Origin: Blastomyces gilchristii SLH14081
Lineage: Eukaryota > Ascomycota > Eurotiomycetes > Onygenales > Ajellomycetaceae
Assembly (NCBI RefSeq): GCF_000003855.2
Contig: NW_003101678.1
Location: 1,040,900 to 1,104,899 of the forward strand
Direction: 5' to 3'
Length of the DNA: 64,000 bases
The notes beneath the pieces were generated by a model. That model saw only the letters and a program-made list of their open reading frames with translations, ran no database searches and was not told where the DNA came from. Position 1 is the first letter of the stretch. Every line of letters starts with the position of its first letter. The position numbers and the translations under genes are program-made. Positions 48,609 through 59,483 of this stretch are shown here, piece after piece.

Positions 48609-50456
48609 ATGTTTTGGTCCCTCGCCCCTATCGTTCTTCCCCTTCTCTCCCTAACAGGGGCCAAGGGCGTGCTTCTAACAGAAGAATGTCCGCTTCTGGG
48701 GCCGACTTTCTCTTCAGATTTTGACCTGGACAAAACGGATGCTTTCACCAAGGCAAAGGACTCCTTCCCCGGAGTGGTTGAAGCTCTATTCGAATCTGGA
48801 GTCATTGATAGCTCCGTGTCCTCTTTCGCCATTGACGTCTATTCAACCGTCACCAACAAATCGGTCTACTCTTATTTCCACCAGGCTACAGCTCCAGCTC
48901 TTAACGAAACTTTCCCTGCCGGTGGGATAGATGATGGGACTGCCATTCGTGTGGGCAGCGTCTCCAAGCTGTTCACTGTCTACGCCATCGTGGCTCATGC
49001 GGGCGGCATGGCAGTTCTTGATCACCCGGTGACGAGGTATCTGCCGGAGCTAGCCTGTGAGTCCCCCAAAGATGCCGACGATGGTCCCCTGAAACGCATT
49101 GCCTGGGAAGACATGACGGTTGGGGCACTTGCTAGCCATATGGGTGGTACCGGCCAGTTCCCGCCAGAGTTTACAGCTTGTTATTCACCCATCCCGGAGA
49201 AAAATGAATGTTCCATTCCAAAATTCCTCGCGCAGATGCGGGATGCGAAAGTCCCAAGCCAACCCATATTTCAATCTTCACTTTACTCCGACAGTGGCTT
49301 TGGCGTACTAGGACGTGTGCTCGAGCGCATGACAGGTCTTACATACAACGACGCGATTCAGAGCGTTCTTGCCAGGCCATTGGGGCTCAAAATTACTGGT
49401 TCGATATTGCCTCCAGGCAAAAACCCGAACGCGGTTATCATTCCAGGAAAGACTCCAGTGCCAGGTGAAGCTCCGGAAACCGCCTGGGGTTACGATAACC
49501 AAATCATTGCGCCGTAAGTCCCCCCCCCCCCCCCCTTTTTATTTTTATTTTTTTCTTTCATTTCCCTTCTCTCTCTTCGCCCCCTCCTCCAAACTAACAG
49601 ATCAACTAGCTCCGGTGGCATCTATTCTAATCTCGCCGATCTCCGCGCAACGGGCCTCTCCATTCTTCAGTCTAAGCTGCTTTCCCCAGTCACTACCCGC
49701 CTCTGGATGAAACCTCGCGCACACCTCTCATCGCTAACTACTAGCGTCGGTGCACCGTGGGAAATCAACCGCCTAACAACCTCCATCTCGCCCAATTCCA
49801 ACCGCACGCGCGTCACCGATATTTACACCAAAGGCGGCGGTCAGCCCGGGTACACTACCATATTCGCCCTATCCCCCGACCACGGCCTTGGATTTTCCGT
49901 CCTCGTCGCCGGTAAAACAGCCAGCGGTGACCGCTGGCCTCTCCGCGCCGCAGTTGGCGAAACCTTTGTCGTAGCCGCTGAGCATGCCGCCATGGAAAAT
50001 GCCGCGAAGAATTTCGCAGGTACCTTCTACGATGAAGCCGATGGAGCCTCGAATGCAACACTGGCAGTTGAGGCAGACCATACGGGCCTGGAACTCAAGT
50101 CCTGGTTTGTAGACGGCGTCGAGTGGCGGGCAAACATCACACTGCCCGGCTTGGTCTTGCCTGAGGGGGTGGGCCAGACCGTGCGTCTGTACCCTACTGG
50201 CCTGGAATTTCCGTCAGATGATGGTTGGACACTCCTCCAGTACCGAGCTGTGCCCCATCTAACTCCTGCGCAGCCGCGTGCGGCGGTAGAGGGTGGTGAA
50301 GGGCTGTTTGATGACGGTTGCACATCGTGGTTTAGCACTGCGTTCTTTGACCTGGGGATCGGGGTGATGGATGAGTTTCTGTTGAAGGTGAAAGAGGGGA
50401 AGTTGGTAGAAGTGCGGAACCAGGTTTCTGGGAAAGTGATGAAGTTGGGAAAATAA
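48609..50456 (+). CDS. Secreted beta-lactamase-like serine hydrolase
   Basis: Member of the class C beta-lactamase/D-aminopeptidase-like fold, common as extracellular hydrolases in ascomycetes; the natural substrate is usually unknown. Two exons, 48609-49513 and 49601-50456, give 586 aa. N-terminal signal peptide (MFWSLAPIVLPLLSLTGAKG). The SxxK nucleophile is SVSK at 117-120 in GSVSKLFT. The second motif, usually Y-x-N, reads YSD in YSDSGFGVLG at about 226, so the asparagine is replaced. The C-terminal part after GGQPGYTT is a beta-rich extension. The intron starts with GTAAGT and then a 16-base run of C. Upstream it is divergent from the carboxypeptidase. Catalytic activity is likely but not certain because of the N-to-D change. 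Confidence 0.85.
49520..49535 (+). repeat. C16 homopolymer in intron
   Basis: Sixteen C directly after the 5' splice site of the beta-lactamase-like gene, followed by a T-rich stretch. Prone to length change and to sequencing error. Confidence 0.8.
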
Positions 50457-51827
50457 GATGGGATGGGAAGATAGGGGAGGGGGGTAGCATTTCATTCTTT
50501 TTTTTGTTTTTGATTTATTTCTAGATTAGTACTAACATTTTCATTCTTGTTGTAAATTACACATTATATAAGAATTACCTGCAATGAAATCATCTTTACA
50601 TTGCCCAATAATCAGATATGTAGCTGGACATGACATGAACAAGACCCTAACTTGACTGTTAAGTGTCTTGTGCAAAAGCTAATCAATTAGCGGTGAATGA
50701 ACCTTGAAATCCGATTCAGGGGGTGTGAAATTGCGGTGAATAGCAACAGCAACAACATAACCAAGAGCTAAATAGCCCATGTGCAGCTCTCATGAATCCT
50801 CTCAGAGTGATATAGATGACAAGCTCAAGGCTAATTAAGTTAGCACATAGCAGAGAGGATCAATCCGGGACCTGTTGTGAGATTATTGTTCAGATACATG
50901 TCCTCACTGTTTCAACAGATTCCGAGTTAAAGAATTCGCAGGCTTGGAAAAAAATGGAGATGTATGTGAATGAAAGACTATCTATATAGTTTTAATTATT
51001 CTGCTTAGATGTAGTCATTTTCTACAAACGCTGAATGAGAATTAGAAATGATCAAAGAGCAGATGTGTGATTTTGATTCTATTAACGCCTACTGTATCGC
51101 TTGCTATTTCATACACACAGAGAGAGAGGGGGACGGAAATCAGCAGAGACAGTGAAGAAGATAATTTGTATAATCTCAGATCTGAGATCTGTTGTTATAT
51201 AAATTGTAGAGAATATCCGTCGTGCAACTGTTGGATATTTTAGCCTCTGGAAACAACCGTCCAATTTCCATCTCGGTGCGTGCGCAATCCCGCAGACCAC
51301 GGGTTAGATAGCTCAGGGGAATATTTCGAGGATATTTCAAAGAAGGCTATCAATATTCACTCGGTGTAGAGCATTTGTAATTATGCATAAGAGTTAGTTA
51401 ACTATAACTTTCATCAAGTTATGAGGAAGGAACTCAATTCTTTTTCATCTCTGCATCTCCCATGAGAAAGACAAGAATTAAAAGGAAAAGAGTAATACCA
51501 GGGAACACTTACATAAAAAAAAAAAAGAAAAAGAAAAAGAAAAAGAAAAAGACGAAAAGAATACCAGAGAGGTAACTATCCCAGTCAGTCAAGAAAGAAA
51601 AGAAACGCGAAAAGAAACCTGACAAAACCCACCCAAACCCAAACCCAAACCAGCTCAACTATGCATGCAATGGGGTTTACGCAAAAAGGCCACAAAGCCC
51701 AGAGGGCAAGTCAGGGGAAAATACCCCGAACCGAAGGAAAAGGCAAAGACAAAAGAAAAAAACAGTATATAGAAATACCCACACCCTGGATGAATTAACA
51801 AACATCGGAATCAGAAAAATCACAAAG

Positions 51828-51859
<32 letters not shown>

Positions 51860-51905
51860 GAAAAGAAAAGAAAAGAAAAGAAAAGAAAAGAAAAGAAATT
51901 ATCAA
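50457..51905. other. Convergent intergenic region with simple repeats
   Basis: About 1.45 kb. No coding frame recognised. AT-rich between about 50.5 and 51.1 kb; AAAAG-type runs at about 51511-51555 and 51829-51897. Confidence 0.5.
51829..51897. repeat. (AAAAG)n microsatellite
   Basis: About a dozen tandem AAAAG units just past the stop codon of the stress-domain gene. Confidence 0.85.
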
Positions 51906-54574
51906 TCAATCAATCTTCGCATACACCAGCTTCTTCGGCGTTGTAAGATTATTCAGCAAGCGTACATTCGCCGGCTTGAATTTCGCATGTTTCTTCAACT
52001 TCTTCCGCGCGACCATCACGGGCACGGAGGATTTGGTGACGAGGTAATTTGAGAAGGACCCGAGGAGGACGCTGTATATCCGAGTTAGCAATTCTTTTGG
52101 GGGTTTCCTTTCCTTGGTGCGAAAATAATAAATAAAAAGAATTAGGGACAAGGGCTGGAATGGGATGACATAATATATATATAGATGGATGAGATGAATG
52201 AATGACTTACCCTTTAAGCGCGCTGCGGCCTCTTGATCCCAGAATTACCAGTGTAGGTTCCAATCCATCAATCTAACGTGCCCGTCAGCAAATCGCATTC
52301 ACAAAGACTAAAAAAAATAAAAAAGACACGGAGAGGAGTTCAGGGAAATGGGTAGATCAACAACACTAAGAAAACAAATTGCCAATTCATCAAAACTTAC
52401 AGCTTCAGTAATCAGATGCTTCGGACTATTACAATGAATAACTTCAACAGCAACCCGAACCTGTAACTTCGTCTTCCTCAACAACCGCACAACCGTCTGC
52501 GAAATCCCCTCGATAGCTCGAAACCTCTCCGCCTCGTCTTTGGACACAGCCCGCGAATCTGCAGAGCCGGGTTTGCTGTCAGTTCCACCACCACCCCCGC
52601 TCCCTCCACTAATCTGAGTCGACGACGTATTCGCCGAAGGCAACGGCGACGCCTTTGTCAAATTTTCCGCCGTCTTCTTCGTCTGCGATCCAACAACGGC
52701 AGCCGCATCCAGCATCGCCTTAAGCCCATCGCCAATCTGCACCGACGACGAGGAATCTGGTTCACCTTTTCCAGCGCCAGACCCAGACCCGGTCTCTTCG
52801 TCAATAGCATAGACGGCATAGAGCGTGTCGCCATCGCGGAGGATGGTGCCAATCGTCCATTCCAGCGCGTAGACGGACTCGTCGCTAAGATCCGTCGCGA
52901 CGAGGTACGTGCGTAATCGCATGCGGCCGTTCTGTTCCGCTTCTTCCTGCACGCGTGTAAACTCGCCGCGGACGATGGTACGAATTACACGGTTGGGAAC
53001 GGACTGGTCGATGGGGGACATGTAGATGCTGAGGTTCTGGGCTTTTTTGAAGTCGCTGTACTGTGCTTCGTCGTCTGAGCCAGCGGGGGTGTTTGCGCCT
53101 GAGCCTGCGTAGTCGAAGCTGGTTGTTGGGTGGACAACGCCGGTCTTTTTGTGCAGATGTTTTTCTGTAGCTGCTTTCGCGGTCACGGGTACTGGATCGA
53201 GTAATGATTTAACCTTGTATGTAGATGAGACCTTCTTACCTAGAAGCAGATGACATGTTAGCCGAAATATTCCCTCCTCATATAGGGAATCCCCATGTAA
53301 GATGTAAAAGAAAAATAAAAATAAAAATAAAAATAAAACATACGTTCTTCGTCAGCAGCAGCAAGAAGACTCCGCACTTGCTGCGGGCCACCACTCTTGT
53401 TGACGCCATTCTCCTCCGAATCAGATTTCTTCCTACCGTGTCGACGTCCGCGTTGTATTTCAGCGCTCCAATCTTCCTCGCCCGAGCTCGAATTATCGTT
53501 CTCATCACCGCTACTATTATCTCCACTAACCGCCTCGTCACCAGAGTAATAGTCCTCCTGGAGTCGACTATCTCCGGATTCTGAAACCGCATCCTCCCCA
53601 CGCTCTCGACTTGTAGGAGATTTCTGGAACCGGGATAATGTGCCACTAGACCTTGACAGTGCTGCATTCGACAATTGGCGATATGCGTGATCTAGATGAA
53701 TAACTTTGCCCGTATCCGTAACAAATGTTCCTGGAACGGGCATTGGGTTAAACGAGTTTGTATTTAGCAGGCCAGTGCCTGGCGAGCGTGATCGCGCCAG
53801 CCGTGCAGAAGGGGACCTGGAATGGCGCCCAGAGACACCTACAGCGCCTCCGTGTCGTATTGTATCCCGCCCTCTTGTGAAACCATGTAGACCGCCTAAT
53901 TCCTGCCCCGACATGACAGCTACCATGGAGCTAGTGTGTGCGGCATTGTTCGTGTGAGTTGCAGATTTCTTTCCGCCCTGCGCCACCCGCTTCGGCAGGG
54001 CTTGGTTTGGAATACTGGGCAGCATTTCAAATTGGTATTCCTCAATGCCCTGTTTCTTCCTGGTTGGACTGGGCAGTGAACCGCTGTGGCCTGAGGGTTC
54101 TGACGAGCGACGAGGATGGGACTCCTCGCGGGTTGATGATGATATTGAAGAATTGGGAGATTTGGGAGATTTGGGAGATTTGGGAGATTTGGGAGATGTG
54201 GGAGATGTGGGGAGTATTGGGGAAGTTGTGGCAGGGTCATATTCAGTAGGCCGCGATTCGGCACTGTGGGTCAAACGGAGAGGAGATGGTGAGATAGGAT
54301 CGAGCAAGCTGCGCACTGGGGGCGCTGATCGGCTGCTGGAGGAAGGGGTCGTGACGCCAACGCTCGCACTGGGGCCCGCGATGGAGTTATGCCTCTGTAA
54401 AGCTGGGTCGGGAGCAACATCCAGCATGCTCCTGATTGGAGGCGTGGGGCTGGCATGGCGAGCTCTAGAAGGCTGTTGTTGGGGGGAGCGACGGAGGCGA
54501 CCCTCGAGGATATCCAGAATCTCGCGCCGCTCTTCGTCTAGTGCGGATTCCAGCGACATCTTTTTCGGTGGCAT
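51906..54574 (-). CDS. Universal stress protein (UspA) domain protein, large fungal type
   Basis: Four exons on the minus strand (54574-53344, 53239-52401, 52272-52211, 52071-51906) close in phase and give 765 aa. The first about 410 residues are disordered, rich in Ser, Pro and Arg, with an SPK repeat encoded by a 9-bp tandem unit near 54160-54200 and an acidic Ser/Asp/Glu stretch near the end. The Usp domain starts at RTYLVATDLSDESVYALEW and ends with the nucleotide-binding loop signature GSRGRSALKG followed by SVPVMVARKK. A long low-complexity insert (SSSTQISGGSGGGGG) interrupts the domain. Usp domains bind ATP in some families; the role here is unknown, perhaps a phospho-regulated stress factor. 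The start ATG gives MPPKKMSLESALDEERREIL, a conserved-looking helix. Confidence 0.85.
54155..54202 (-). repeat. 9-bp coding minisatellite (SPK repeat)
   Basis: Five near-identical units of GGGAGATTT on the plus strand encode repeated Ser-Pro-Lys (last Ser-Pro-Asn) in the disordered part of the stress-domain protein. Confidence 0.75.
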
Positions 54575-56428
54575 GGTGAGAAGAAAATGAGAGGAGAGAA
54601 GGAAGAGGATGGATTGATGAAGGCGAGTGGAGTATGTGTAAGTATGTAGATTGTGTGGAACAAGCTAAGGCCCGGTGGAGGCTTAATTAGTTAGTGTCAT
54701 AGAATAATGTGTCTGCAAAGGCACAATTCAACACATCAGCAGTAACCAGTCAGGAGGGAGAGAGTCGCGACATATTATAGATTAATCAAGAATTATTCAC
54801 CTTTCTCATAATCCACATCTAGTGTTTCTGCCAATACCTCATCTCCGGGCAAGACAACATACATGTTCTTGTATCGCGGCGCGACTTGCTTAGCTAAGAG
54901 AATTAACGTTAGCCTAGCAGTTGGGTGGCGTTGGCGGAGACTCCACATACAGACACAGACACACATCATTAATATTATTGAGGAGGAGGAGGGGACTGAC
55001 TGCTTGCTCACGCCTGGCCACACTTCTCTTTGCCTGCTTCTGCTTACAACCACGCAGACAGTAGACGGCAGACCAACTGACTGGGAGAGGAGGTCAAAAG
55101 CTATGGAAATAGCTGACAGCCACAGAGAATTGCCCTAAGATACAGAACAAACAAAACACAAACAGCAGAAAAGGACTATCTATCTACACAAGAAAGAGGG
55201 GCAGGCAAGAGGGAAAGATAAAATTCTGTAGGAACAAAAGTGGCTGAAGCAACATCCGGTGGGCTCGTTACTGCGTATTGTCTACAATCCAGAAGCAGGC
55301 CCAACGAGGCCTTTCCCAAATTCTTCTAACAGGCTAATCTAATAAGAGGATCAAGACTCCAGCAGCCAAGGCCAGGCAAGCTGGAGCCAAGCAGCCTACC
55401 AAGCCATTACACAGCCATACCATGGCGGGGGGGGTTCGAGATGTCAAGGAGTGGATCCGCATCGGGATAAAAATGTGAATGTGAAAAGACCCTGGTACTG
55501 GTAAGATATCGCTGTTGAGAACCGGGTTTGGCAAACCTGAACGGTTTCTTTCTCAGCTGGTGTCTAGTATTGCGTGTCTATCAGCAACCAAAGCAACCAA
55601 GGGAGGGAATATGTCTCCGCGCTGCAACGGAGGATAGAGTGTGGATATATAAACAATCAGAAAGTTGCCGTGATTCGGCCTCATGTGGCACCGCACCTAG
55701 AGCTTGGACTAGTAGAGTGAGTTAGCCGTAGGGCTGAGCTTGGGATTACGATCGGGGAGTTAGGATCTCGACCGCCCTGCTGCGATGCAATGTATTATGC
55801 ATGCGGCATGGGGACGTGGCCGGTTTAGCCGCCAGCCAGGGTCCGACACCTGAGGCGAATACTCTCACCTGTGTTCTGAGCGTCGTGCAGACGATATTAT
55901 TTTTGAGCAAGGGAGAAGGAGAAGGAAAATATGCAAATGGATGAAAAACTGAGAGCTGAAAAAAGCTGTCCAATTGCGCCCTATCACATCAATTCTTGTT
56001 TAGCTAGCTTATCCTTGTCCTCCCTTGCCGTCAAACGCTCCCAGTGTGTGTAAAACCGACGGTTTAAGACAAAAAAGAAAAAGAATAAAATACAAAGAGT
56101 ACACAAACCAAAGCCAGCAGAGATCTTAAGAGAAAAAAAAAAAAAAAAAAAGAAGGGTAGAGAACCACCGCCCAGTGCGCCTATCATATCTCGTATTTAA
56201 GCCCACGTGGTCAAAAGACAGCAAATCAACCGCAAATTCCACATCCATCTAGTAATCTGACCCTTCAAACGAGCACAGAATTAAAGAAAAAAAAAAATTA
56301 AATAGGAAACCGAATTGGCGGTGTAAAGAGTGCATCACAGTAAGAAAGCACACACGAACACAACCAACCAGAAACAATGCATAATCCACCACTCCAATGA
56401 GATACCCCCTGTGAGGCTATGACCTACC
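54575..56428. other. Intergenic region, mostly without recognisable genes
   Basis: About 1.85 kb between two minus-strand genes. Short frames at 55334-55534, 55528-55725 and 55746-55973 look accidental. A candidate small spliced exon is listed separately at 54793-54895. An A-rich run lies at about 56133-56151. Confidence 0.45.
54793..54950 (-). CDS. Possible small spliced gene or exon, unrecognised
   Basis: The minus-strand frame ending at 54793 reads KQVAPRYKNMYVVLPGDEVL, then an acidic end (DVDYEKGE), and looks protein-like. Just upstream lies a textbook 57-bp intron: donor GTATGT, branch-like GCTAAC, acceptor TTAG. The first exon cannot be fixed; MMCVCV precedes the donor, but a longer upstream exon is possible. 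No family recognised. It may equally be chance. Confidence 0.25.
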
Positions 56429-57269
56429 CTAGGCTCCCCGCCGAGCGGACCGTCCCTTAGTCTCCGTCGTTGCCGTCGCCGTATCCCGGGACTTATCATT
56501 CGATGCCTTGCGCTTTGCAGTGGCCAGAAAGGCCTCCTCGGGCGGCTCATTGCCGTTCCTCTCCCCAGCTTTCCGTTTTCTCCCGTTCCCCTTACCAGCT
56601 GCTGCTTTCGATCCAGAGGACGGCGCATACTTAGCTTCCATGTCATCCAGGAACGCAGCCGCGCGGCTCTTCTGCCTCTGGTGGATCAGCGCAGCCAAAT
56701 CGCTCATGCTATCCTGCTTCCCTTTCTGTTTCGCCTGGCCTTTTTTCCCGTTTAGTTTATCACCAATCCCCAACTCCTCCACGAGCTCCTCCGCCTCCTC
56801 CGCCTCCCTCCTCGCCTTCGCAAGCCGCTGCGCCCTCTTCTTCTCCGTCTCCCGCGAATACTTCGGCCAATCCTTCACCTCCCCCGCCGCAATCGCCGCA
56901 TCGATAATCTCTCGAAACCGCCCATCATCCTCCAGCACATTACTCAGCATAATCTCTTCATAAACCCTGTCCAGATCGCCCTTGAACCGCTCATAGGCGG
57001 CTAACAGATCCGTCCGTTCCCCCTCGGAGCCCTGATACTCGCGCTTGATTTTATCGATAGCTTCGCCAGAGATGACGGCGGAGAATTGCTCGCGGAAGAA
57101 ATCAACCCAGTTGAAGTCGTCGTCTCCGAGGTCGAGGGATTCGGCTGTGTTTCCTGTTGTGTCGTAGCGGTGTCTGCGGCGTGGGTCGGAGAGGATGGCG
57201 TAGGCGAAGGCAATTTCTTGGAATTTTTTATGGGCGTTTTCTTTGGAGTCTGGGGTTGCTTTGTCTGTA

Positions 57270-57304
<35 letters not shown>

Positions 57305-57539
57305 GCACAATTGTTAAGACATGTCTATATTGTGTGTGGTGGTAGTTTAAATTGAATTAGGGGAATGCTTGGTTGGGATTTTGGGAAGGTATCATACCTG
57401 GATGGTGTTTTAAAGCTTGCTTCCTGTAAGCAGATTTTATTTGATCTGCCGTCGCCTTCTCCTCTACGCCCAGCACCTCATATGGGTTGACTAAGGATGG
57501 TGGCTCGTCAGGCACGGGTTCGTCAGCTTGCGACGGCAT
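56429..57539 (-). CDS. DnaJ (Hsp40) protein, DNAJC9-like
   Basis: Two exons, 57539-57398 and 57264-56429, give 325 aa. The J domain at about residues 18-95 has NPYEVLGVEEKATADQIKSA, then the HPD motif formed exactly across the splice site (HP from exon 1, D completed by exon 2), FQEIAFAYAILSDPRRRHRY, and DTTG. The mid-part (DFNWVDFFREQFSAVISGEA, IKREYQGSEGER) and the basic, lysine-rich C-terminus (KRKAGERN, AKRKASN) match the nuclear DNAJC9 type, a J co-chaperone that in animals also binds histones. The ATG at 57539 is chosen because the codon further upstream in frame is TTG. The intron carries an (ATT)n run. Divergent from the deaminase gene. Confidence 0.87.
57270..57304. repeat. (ATT)n microsatellite in the DnaJ intron
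   Basis: About eleven ATT units between the acceptor and the middle of the only intron. Confidence 0.85.
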
Positions 57540-57959
57540 CGCGAGCAACTGTTTTCTGGTTTTTAGATGGTGGTTGGAGGTAATTGAGATATTTATTTCC
57601 CCAAATGGAAAGGTTTTTTTTGAGTGTGGGCTTCGGAGATTGGATATATATCAAGTGTAGCAGGTCAGATCAAAGTAGCTTCGTTCCTTTCATTTCAAGT
57701 GTTGTTGTTCCCTGGTCTATCAGTGTAAAATCAATTTAACGCGACACGCGCGCCTCAGAACGCGGAAAATTAGTTCATCCGCAAAAATTTCCGTGCCAAT
57801 GACGTCGTCGCCCGCAATCTAAGTAGGATATTCCAATAACGTTTCCACGAGAATAAATATAGAAAACTACATATTAAAAACAACAAAATCCACACCAAAA
57901 TACCCATGTGCAACTAACCACAACCCATCCGCTACCTGTCAAATCCTTCACCTCCAACA
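57540..57959. promoter_or_regulatory. Shared divergent promoter, DnaJ and deaminase genes
   Basis: 420 bp. Visible motifs: CCAATGACGTCG at 57796-57807 (a CCAAT box overlapping a TGACGTC CREB/ATF-like core) and CG-rich ACGCGACACGCGCG near 57740, similar to MluI cell-cycle boxes. Function inferred from motifs only. Confidence 0.4.
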
Positions 57960-58859
57960 ATGACCCCCCCGACCACCCCCTCCCCCACCATCACCGCCCT
58001 CACCTCCCACGAAAACAACCTCCAAACCCATCTCCACTACCTCCGCGCCTGTCTCTCCCTAGCCCAAAAATCCCCGCCAAAACCTACAAATTTCCGCGTA
58101 GGCGCTATTCTCCTCTCGCGAACCCTCCACGCCTCAGCAACAACAGAAACAACAACACAAACATACGCCGACACAATCCTTTCCACCGGCTACACCCTCG
58201 AGCTACCGGGAAACACGCACGCCGAACAATGCGCCCTGGAAAAATATGCAGCGAGCCATGGCGTGACTGATGAGCGGATAGGGGACATTTTACCACCGCC
58301 TCTTTCTCCCGACGCGCGAAGCGCAGGTACGGGAACAGGGACGGGGACAGACAAAGACCAAGAACGTAATCATGAACAGAAGATAGTCCTCTACGTCACT
58401 ATGGAACCATGCGGGAAGCGGTTATCGGGTAACACGCCGTGTGCGGCGCGGATTATTCAAACGAGCCGCTCGTCGTCCTCGTCGGAAATAGAAAATAAAA
58501 CGTCACATGGTCTCGATGCTTCAAACGGGCCCGGTTCAAACGCCACGCGGAGAAAGTCCGGTATTGACAAGGTGTACTTTGGCGTGAAAGAACCGGAGAC
58601 ATTTGTGGGGGGTTCGGTGGGTTGTAGGATGCTGGATGAGGCCGGGGTGGAGTGGGAGGTTGTGGAGGGGATGGAGGAGGAAATTTTGAGCGTGGCGAAG
58701 GCGGGGCATGGGGATACAGCTGATAGTCAGAAGGAGGGGATGGAAGATGACAGGCAGAGACAGGGGACTACTATCGATGATATTTCGGAGAAGGAGAGGA
58801 GGAGGCAGGCTGCGTTACCACGAAATCCGAAGAAGAGGATGATGGAGGCGGATATCTAA
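57960..58859 (+). CDS. CMP/dCMP-type zinc-dependent deaminase
   Basis: Single-exon frame of 299 aa. Zinc motif: THAEQCALEKYA, with His87 and catalytic Glu89, then MEPCGKRLSGNTPC with Cys151 and Cys161 and the usual PC-x-RLSGNTPC spacing of the dCMP/riboflavin-type deaminases. Such enzymes deaminate pyrimidine nucleotides or the riboflavin intermediate (DRAP); the motif resembles the Rib2/DRAP deaminase branch, but the exact substrate cannot be told. A Gly/Thr repeat (GTGTGTGT) and a variable insert separate the two motifs. The end YFGVKEPETFVGGSVGCRML is family-like. The tail is acidic/basic with KEGMEDDRQRQ. Start ATG fits the only in-frame Met. Confidence 0.85.
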   Translation: MTPPTTPSPTITALTSHENNLQTHLHYLRACLSLAQKSPPKPTNFRVGAILLSRTLHASATTETTTQTYADTILSTGYTLELPGNTHAEQCALEKYAASHGVTDERIGDILPPPLSPDARSAGTGTGTGTDKDQERNHEQKIVLYVTMEPCGKRLSGNTPCAARIIQTSRSSSSSEIENKTSHGLDASNGPGSNATRRKSGIDKVYFGVKEPETFVGGSVGCRMLDEAGVEWEVVEGMEEEILSVAKAGHGDTADSQKEGMEDDRQRQGTTIDDISEKERRRQAALPRNPKKRMMEADI

Positions 58860-58865
58860 GGGGCG

Positions 58866-58868
<3 letters not shown>

Positions 58869-58902
<34 letters not shown>
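58869..58902 (+). repeat. T34 homopolymer
   Basis: Unbroken run of about 34 T just downstream of the deaminase stop codon. Could be expanded slippage or the reversed poly-A of an inserted cDNA; no duplicated flanks were noticed. Confidence 0.8.
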
Positions 58903-58906
<4 letters not shown>

Positions 58907-59189
58907 GCATGGAAAGTCATATAATAAAATTCTAATTTAATAAAAGTAGATTGCTAGTAATCCGCATCTTCACCAATCACACCACCACCGCCCGTATATA
59001 TGGTTTAAGGTATAAAAATGACTAAGAAGTGCCGTCTTCCCCTGGGTGTAGCCAAGAGGGCAAGATGGCATTAAGGCCTTGGAAAAGTGAGAGTGTGTTG
59101 CTCGTTGGGTGGGGGTCTGCTGCGTCTGATGGGCTTAACGGGTAGGTAGGTATGCACCACTCTCAAGGACGGTGTGGACTAGTATCCGA
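58903..59189. other. Intergenic region
   Basis: Convergent 3' regions of the deaminase gene and the small secreted protein gene. Nothing recognised. Confidence 0.5.
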
Positions 59190-59483
59190 TCAACGGCACA
59201 CCAACTCCCCACTCGAATTTACAATATAGCAGTTTGTGTCAATTGGGCAGGGCAAGCCTGAAGTTGTTGCGGCTGCCGCTGGGTCTCGGCATACCGGAGT
59301 ATACTGTGGTGATGGTGATGGTGGGGATGGGGTCCGGGTCGGTGCGATTTTCCTTATTTGGTCTGGAGCGACAGTGTTCGTATTTTCGAGTGGAAGTGCA
59401 AGCGTGACTGTGAACAGGATATGGAAGAGGAAGAGCAGCAGCCCGGAGAGCTTTTTCGATCTTGATGCTGAGGAGGGAGACAT
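59190..59483 (-). CDS. Small secreted protein, hypothetical
   Basis: Frame of 97 aa from the ATG at 59483 (the longer frame upstream would start at TTG). A basic N-terminus (SRSKK) and the hydrophobic segment LSGLLLFLFHILFTVTLALP form a signal peptide, likely cut near ALA or ALP. The mature part is Pro/Ser/Thr-rich, then four cysteines in the last 35 residues (VCRDP, LPCP, NCY, LVCR), spacing suited to two disulfides. No family recognised. Small secreted cysteine-containing proteins are often cell-wall or host-contact proteins, but nothing here proves that role. Confidence 0.6.
   Translation of the reverse strand: MSPSSASRSKKLSGLLLFLFHILFTVTLALPLENTNTVAPDQIRKIAPTRTPSPPSPSPQYTPVCRDPAAAATTSGLPCPIDTNCYIVNSSGELVCR

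Noticed and set aside
48554..48832. Minus-strand frames overlapping the beta-lactamase-like gene and its neighbours
   Set aside because: Shadows of strong codon bias on the opposite strand; they carry no motifs.
53258..53343. Continuation of the stress-protein exon 1 frame past 53344
   Set aside because: A good donor (GTATG) at 53343 and an in-phase acceptor before 53239 remove this part; the read-through is low-complexity (FYFYFYF).
55334..55534. Hydrophobic frame resembling a small membrane protein
   Set aside because: No conserved features, no convincing promoter or introns, and the neighbouring frames are equally long by chance.
57398..57548. Alternative start MLAMPSQ for the DnaJ protein
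   Set aside because: The upstream codon is TTG; the first real ATG is at 57539.
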